A stretch of 64,000 nt of DNA. Origin: Streptomyces vietnamensis. Its GTDB lineage: Bacteria > Actinomycetota > Actinomycetes > Streptomycetales > Streptomycetaceae. Made by a program: the position numbers and the translations under genes. A model generated the notes under the pieces. The model did no database searches, was not told where the DNA came from, and saw only the letters and a list, made by a program, of their open reading frames with translations. Every line of letters begins with the position of its first letter. Within the stretch, counting starts at the first letter, position 1. Positions 60,855-64,000 of this stretch are shown here, one piece after another. The stretch spans positions 4,445,001-4,509,000 of the forward strand of contig NZ_CP010407.1 of the NCBI RefSeq assembly GCF_000830005.1, given 5' to 3'.

Positions 60855-61802
60855 ATGACCTCTCTCCGCCCGCTGGGCAGCTCCGATCTGCACGTCTTCC
60901 CCGTGGCACTCGGCGGCAACGTCTTCGGCTGGACCGCCGACGAGGCGCAGTCCTTCGCCGTCCTCGACGCCTACGCCGCCGCCGGCGGCAACTTCGTCGA
61001 CTCCGCCGACGTCTACTCCGCCTGGGCCGAGGGCAACGAGGGCGGCGAGTCCGAGACCGTCATCGGCCGCTGGCTCGCCTCCCGGGGCAACCGCTCCGAC
61101 ATCGTCGTCGCCACCAAGGTCGGCGCCCACCCCCGGTTCAAGGGCCTGTCCGCCACCACCATCAAGGCGGGCGCGGAGGAGTCCCTCCGCCGCCTCGGCA
61201 CCGACCACATCGACCTCTACTACACGCACTTCGACGACGAGTCCGTCCCGGTCGAGGAGATCGTCACCGCCCTCGACCAGCTGGTGAAGGACGGCAAGGT
61301 GCGTGCCGTCGCCGCCTCCAACATCTCCCCGGAGCGGCTGCGCGCCTCCCTCGACTTCGCCGAGGCCGAAGGCCTCGCCCGGTACGTCGCCCTCCAGCCG
61401 CACTACAACCTGGTCTCGCGCGACACCTACGAGGGCCCGCTCCTGGAGACCGTCGAGCAGGCCGGGCTCTCGGCCGTCCCGTACTACGGTCTCGCGGCCG
61501 GCTTCCTCACCGGCAAGTACCGCCCCGGGAAGACCGTCGAGAGCGCCCGCGCCTACCGCGCCGCCGCGCTCGCCGAGACCGAGCGGGGCCAAGCCGTGCT
61601 CTCCGCGCTCGACACGGTCGCCGAGGCGCACGGGGCGGAGCTCGCCACCGTCGCCCTCGCCTGGCTCGCCGCCCGGCCGACCGTCGCCGCGCCGATCGCC
61701 TCGGCCCGCACGGTCGAACAGCTCCCGGCCCTGGTGGCGGCCGCGGACCTGAAGCTGACGGAGGCGGAACTGGCCCTCCTCACCGAGGCTTCCGCGAGCT
61801 AA
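60855..61802 (+). CDS. Aldo/keto reductase
   Basis: 315 residues from ATG 60855. AKR barrel with LGGNVFGW, catalytic Asp/Tyr in NFVDSADVYSAW, Lys in IVVATKVG, and HFDDESVPVEEIVTALDQLVKDGKVRAVAASN. Uses NADPH; substrate unknown. Its TAA overlaps the stop codon (TAG) of the convergent PrsW-type gene in two bases. Confidence 0.92.
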   Translation: MTSLRPLGSSDLHVFPVALGGNVFGWTADEAQSFAVLDAYAAAGGNFVDSADVYSAWAEGNEGGESETVIGRWLASRGNRSDIVVATKVGAHPRFKGLSATTIKAGAEESLRRLGTDHIDLYYTHFDDESVPVEEIVTALDQLVKDGKVRAVAASNISPERLRASLDFAEAEGLARYVALQPHYNLVSRDTYEGPLLETVEQAGLSAVPYYGLAAGFLTGKYRPGKTVESARAYRAAALAETERGQAVLSALDTVAEAHGAELATVALAWLAARPTVAAPIASARTVEQLPALVAAADLKLTEAELALLTEASAS

Positions 61803-63142
61803 CTCCGATACGGGTTGTAGCCGTCGTAGTCCAGGTACTGCGGCGGCGCCCAGGCCCGGCCCGTCGCCCGCGCCGCGTACGTGAGGGCGGGGGAGGCGAC
61901 CGCGCGGCGCTGCCACAGGTGGTGCAGCAGCTCCTGCTCCCGGGCCGGGAAGTCGGGTCCCGCCGCGCCGCGCCGGGCCCGGTTCCGCAGGAACGCGAGG
62001 GTCGTCGCGAAGGACTCGTACTCGCCGACCGCGCGGGCGGCCGGCGGGCCGTACGTCCGGGCGGCGAACGCGCGGGCCATCTGCCGGGCGCGCATCGACG
62101 ACAGCGCGACCGGCTCGGCGGGGGCGAGCCAGCCGGCCGCCGCGTACGCCGGGAGCTCCCCGGATATCGTGCGCAGCTCGCGCTGCCGGCTCCACACCGC
62201 CAGCCAGGTCAGCAGGCCGAAGGCCGGGACCATGAGCGCCCCGTACACCGCGTAGAAGGCCAGCGGGCCGCCGACGGTGGCCGAGCCGTTCCAGGTGGCG
62301 TGCAGTCCCATGGCGAGCAGCAGCCCGGTCAGCGGCAGCAGCACCCGGCGCAGCCGCTTCCCGCGCGGCGCGAGGGCGGCGAAACCGAAGCCGATGCCGG
62401 TGAGCACGGTGAACAGCGGATGCGCGAACGGCGACATCACGACCCGTACGAAGAAGGTCGCGGCGGTCACCGAACCGAGGCCGGTCGAGCCGAACTCCTG
62501 GTCCTCGCCGAAGGCGTTGCCGAGATAGAGGATGTTCTCGGTGAAGGCGAAGCCGGTCGCGGTGAAACCGGCGAACACGACCCCGTCGACGAGCCCGCCG
62601 AAGTACCTCCTGCGGAACAGGAACAGCAGCAGGATCGCGGCGGCCTTGGCGCTCTCCTCCACCACCGGGGCGACGACGGTGGCCCCGAGGGTGTCGGCGG
62701 AGTCCGGATCGGCCGTGGCCGTGGCGATCCAGCGGACCGCGAAGGAGTTCGCCAGGATCGCGACGAGCGCGGCGGCGAAGGCGCCCCAGGCGAACGCGAA
62801 CAGCAGGTTCTTCCAGGGGCCCGGCTCGACCCGGTCGAGCCAGCGGAACGCCGACATGAGCAGCGGTACGGGAAGCACGGCGAGGCCCAGGCCGACGAGG
62901 AAGCCCTGCGTGCCGGTCTGCTCGCGGACCAGCACCAGGATGACCAGGGCGCAGAGCGCGAGCAGGGTGACGACGGCGACCGCGCGGACCAGCCGGCTGC
63001 GCCAGAAGGCCCGGCGGGGCCGATAGCGCCACTGGGACCGGTCGGCGGCGGCGGGGAAGGCCGGCTCCTCGGCGTCCCGGTGCGGTACGGGAACGGGTCC
63101 CTCGACGGGCACGGGTCCTTCGACGGGCACGGGGTTCGACAC
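61799..63142 (-). CDS. PrsW-family intramembrane metalloprotease
   Basis: 447 residues from GTG 63142; TAGGGT eight bases upstream suggests a near-leaderless mRNA. A repeated Pro-Val-Glu-Gly tract at the N-terminus is encoded by 18-base repeats. Nine or so membrane helices carry the PrsW motifs: EESAKAAAIL, FAFTENILYL, and His-containing helices (SPFAHPLFTVLTG, MGLHATWNG). Homologues cleave membrane anti-sigma factors; the soluble C-terminal 120 residues are streptomycete-specific. The longer frame to 63,772 overlaps trmB and is rejected. Confidence 0.9.
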   Translation of the reverse strand: MSNPVPVEGPVPVEGPVPVPHRDAEEPAFPAAADRSQWRYRPRRAFWRSRLVRAVAVVTLLALCALVILVLVREQTGTQGFLVGLGLAVLPVPLLMSAFRWLDRVEPGPWKNLLFAFAWGAFAAALVAILANSFAVRWIATATADPDSADTLGATVVAPVVEESAKAAAILLLFLFRRRYFGGLVDGVVFAGFTATGFAFTENILYLGNAFGEDQEFGSTGLGSVTAATFFVRVVMSPFAHPLFTVLTGIGFGFAALAPRGKRLRRVLLPLTGLLLAMGLHATWNGSATVGGPLAFYAVYGALMVPAFGLLTWLAVWSRQRELRTISGELPAYAAAGWLAPAEPVALSSMRARQMARAFAARTYGPPAARAVGEYESFATTLAFLRNRARRGAAGPDFPAREQELLHHLWQRRAVASPALTYAARATGRAWAPPQYLDYDGYNPYRS

Positions 63143-63177
63143 GTGATCGACCCTAACGACCCGCACCGACAGCGGGG

Positions 63178-63972
63178 CTACTTCCTCCGGAAGAGCAGAT
63201 CGTGCACGACGTGCCCCTTGTCGAGGCCCTGTCCCTCGAAGCGGGTGAGGGGCCGGAAGTCGGGGCGGGGCGCGTAGCCGCCGTCGGCCTGCGTGTTCTC
63301 GTAGTCCGGGTGCGCGGAGAGCACCTCCAGCATCTGCACGGCGTACTCCTCCCAGTCCGTGGCGCAGTGGAGCACGGCCCCGGGCTTCATCCGCGGCGCG
63401 AGGAGGCTGAGGAACTCGGGCTGGATGAGCCGGCGCTTGTGGTGGCGGGCCTTGGGCCACGGGTCCGGGAAGTAGACCCGACAGCCGTCGAGGGTGGCGT
63501 CGCCGAGCATCTCGCGGAGCAGGATGATCGCGTCGCCGTTGGCGACGCGGACGTTGGTGAGCCCGTTGCGGTCGGCGAGCCCGAGGAGATTGCCCTGGCC
63601 GGGGGTGTGCACGTCCACGGCGAGGATCCCGGTCGCGGGATCGGCGGCGGCCATCTGGGCGGTCGCCTCGCCCATCCCGAAGCCGATCTCGAGGACGACG
63701 GGCAGTCCGTCGAACATCTCTTCGAGATCGAGGACCCGCTTGCCGTCGATGTCGAGTCCCCAGTCGGGCCACCGCTTGAGCATGGCCTCGGCCTGCCCGT
63801 ACGTGACACGGCTGCGGCGCGGCTGGAAGCTGCGGATCCGCCGCTCGTGGTGGGCCCCGGCGGGATCGGGCATGGGCCCCTCGCCGGGGGCGAACATCCG
63901 ACTGCCGCGCCGCGGGGCGGGCTGGACGGGGTCGGCGACGGGCTGCGGGCCGTTCTCAATCTGCTCAGACAC
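63178..63972 (-). CDS. trmB: tRNA (guanine-46-N7)-methyltransferase
   Basis: 264 residues from GTG 63972; TAGACT about 12 bases upstream is a likely -10. Class I SAM methyltransferase with VLEIGFGMGEATAQMA, acidic strand end LAVDVHTPG, NGDAIILL and the TrmB signature DPWPKARHHKRRLIQ, followed by DWEEYAVQML. Makes m7G46 in tRNA. A 50-residue basic N-terminal extension is usual for streptomycetes. Confidence 0.95.
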   Translation of the reverse strand: MSEQIENGPQPVADPVQPAPRRGSRMFAPGEGPMPDPAGAHHERRIRSFQPRRSRVTYGQAEAMLKRWPDWGLDIDGKRVLDLEEMFDGLPVVLEIGFGMGEATAQMAAADPATGILAVDVHTPGQGNLLGLADRNGLTNVRVANGDAIILLREMLGDATLDGCRVYFPDPWPKARHHKRRLIQPEFLSLLAPRMKPGAVLHCATDWEEYAVQMLEVLSAHPDYENTQADGGYAPRPDFRPLTRFEGQGLDKGHVVHDLLFRRK

Positions 63973-64000
63973 AATGCGACCAAGTCTACGGCGGACCGCC

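Overview
The window is chromosomal DNA from a Streptomyces or a very close relative. The evidence is the very high G+C, the many GTG starts, -10 boxes (TANNNT) lying only 6-15 bases before start codons, and a recognisable streptomycete gene order: 4.5S RNA-dnaX-purD-purC, lsrL-purSQL, purF-purM-DUF3073-vdh-bldC, hrpA, a DEAD-box helicase and trmB.

Layout. 1-1,071: the last part of a tyrosine integrase next to a tRNA-Ser gene, i.e. the edge of an integrative element lying mostly outside the window. 1,190-9,800: 4.5S RNA, dnaX, purD, two less-known genes, purC. 9,900-14,125: a DesK/NarL-type two-component system and its ABC exporter, bracketed by two identical tRNA-Gly(GCC) genes with the same terminator, then a divergent tRNA-Gly(UCC). 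14,365-23,371: an Lsr2-type nucleoid protein, purS-purQ-purL, three small accessory genes, purF and purM. 23,557-27,515: DUF3073, valine dehydrogenase, a conserved unknown and the developmental regulator bldC. 27,744-37,660: tRNAs, hrpA, a DsbA/CcdA thiol-redox pair, a tRNA-Glu/Asp/Phe cluster, a small zincin, a lipoprotein and a DEAD-box helicase with an Arg/Gly-rich repeat tail. 37,881-43,369: two large secreted FG-GAP proteins in tandem.

43,490-47,142: a tRNA-Lys gene followed by a 3.55-kb island. A 71-bp direct repeat of the tRNA 3' end (four mismatches) marks both ends. No integrase remains inside. It holds an unrecognised protein, a NUDIX hydrolase, two broken gene fragments joined end to end, and a translationally coupled secreted protein plus lipoprotein. 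This is the most accessory part of the window. 47,198-63,972: lipoprotein, alkaline phosphatase, reductase-like protein, lipid kinase plus PAP2 phosphatase, ECF41-type sigma factor, rhodanese, tRNA-fMet, a TipA-type MerR regulator with a textbook 19-bp-spacer promoter, a cysteine-synthase-like enzyme with an MFS exporter, a SpoIIE-type phosphatase, a cyclic-di-AMP (ydaO) riboswitch controlling an M23 peptidase, aldo/keto reductase, PrsW-type protease and trmB.

Together the genes cover most of de novo purine synthesis (purD, C, S, Q, L, F, M), replication and RNA metabolism, development (bldC, lsrL) and envelope functions. I see no CRISPR array, complete phage, secondary-metabolite cluster or recognised defence system. 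The most unusual signals are the integrase-less tRNA-Lys island with its secreted pair, and a tRNA-Gly(UCC) lacking the D-loop and T-loop bases needed for a normal elongator tRNA.
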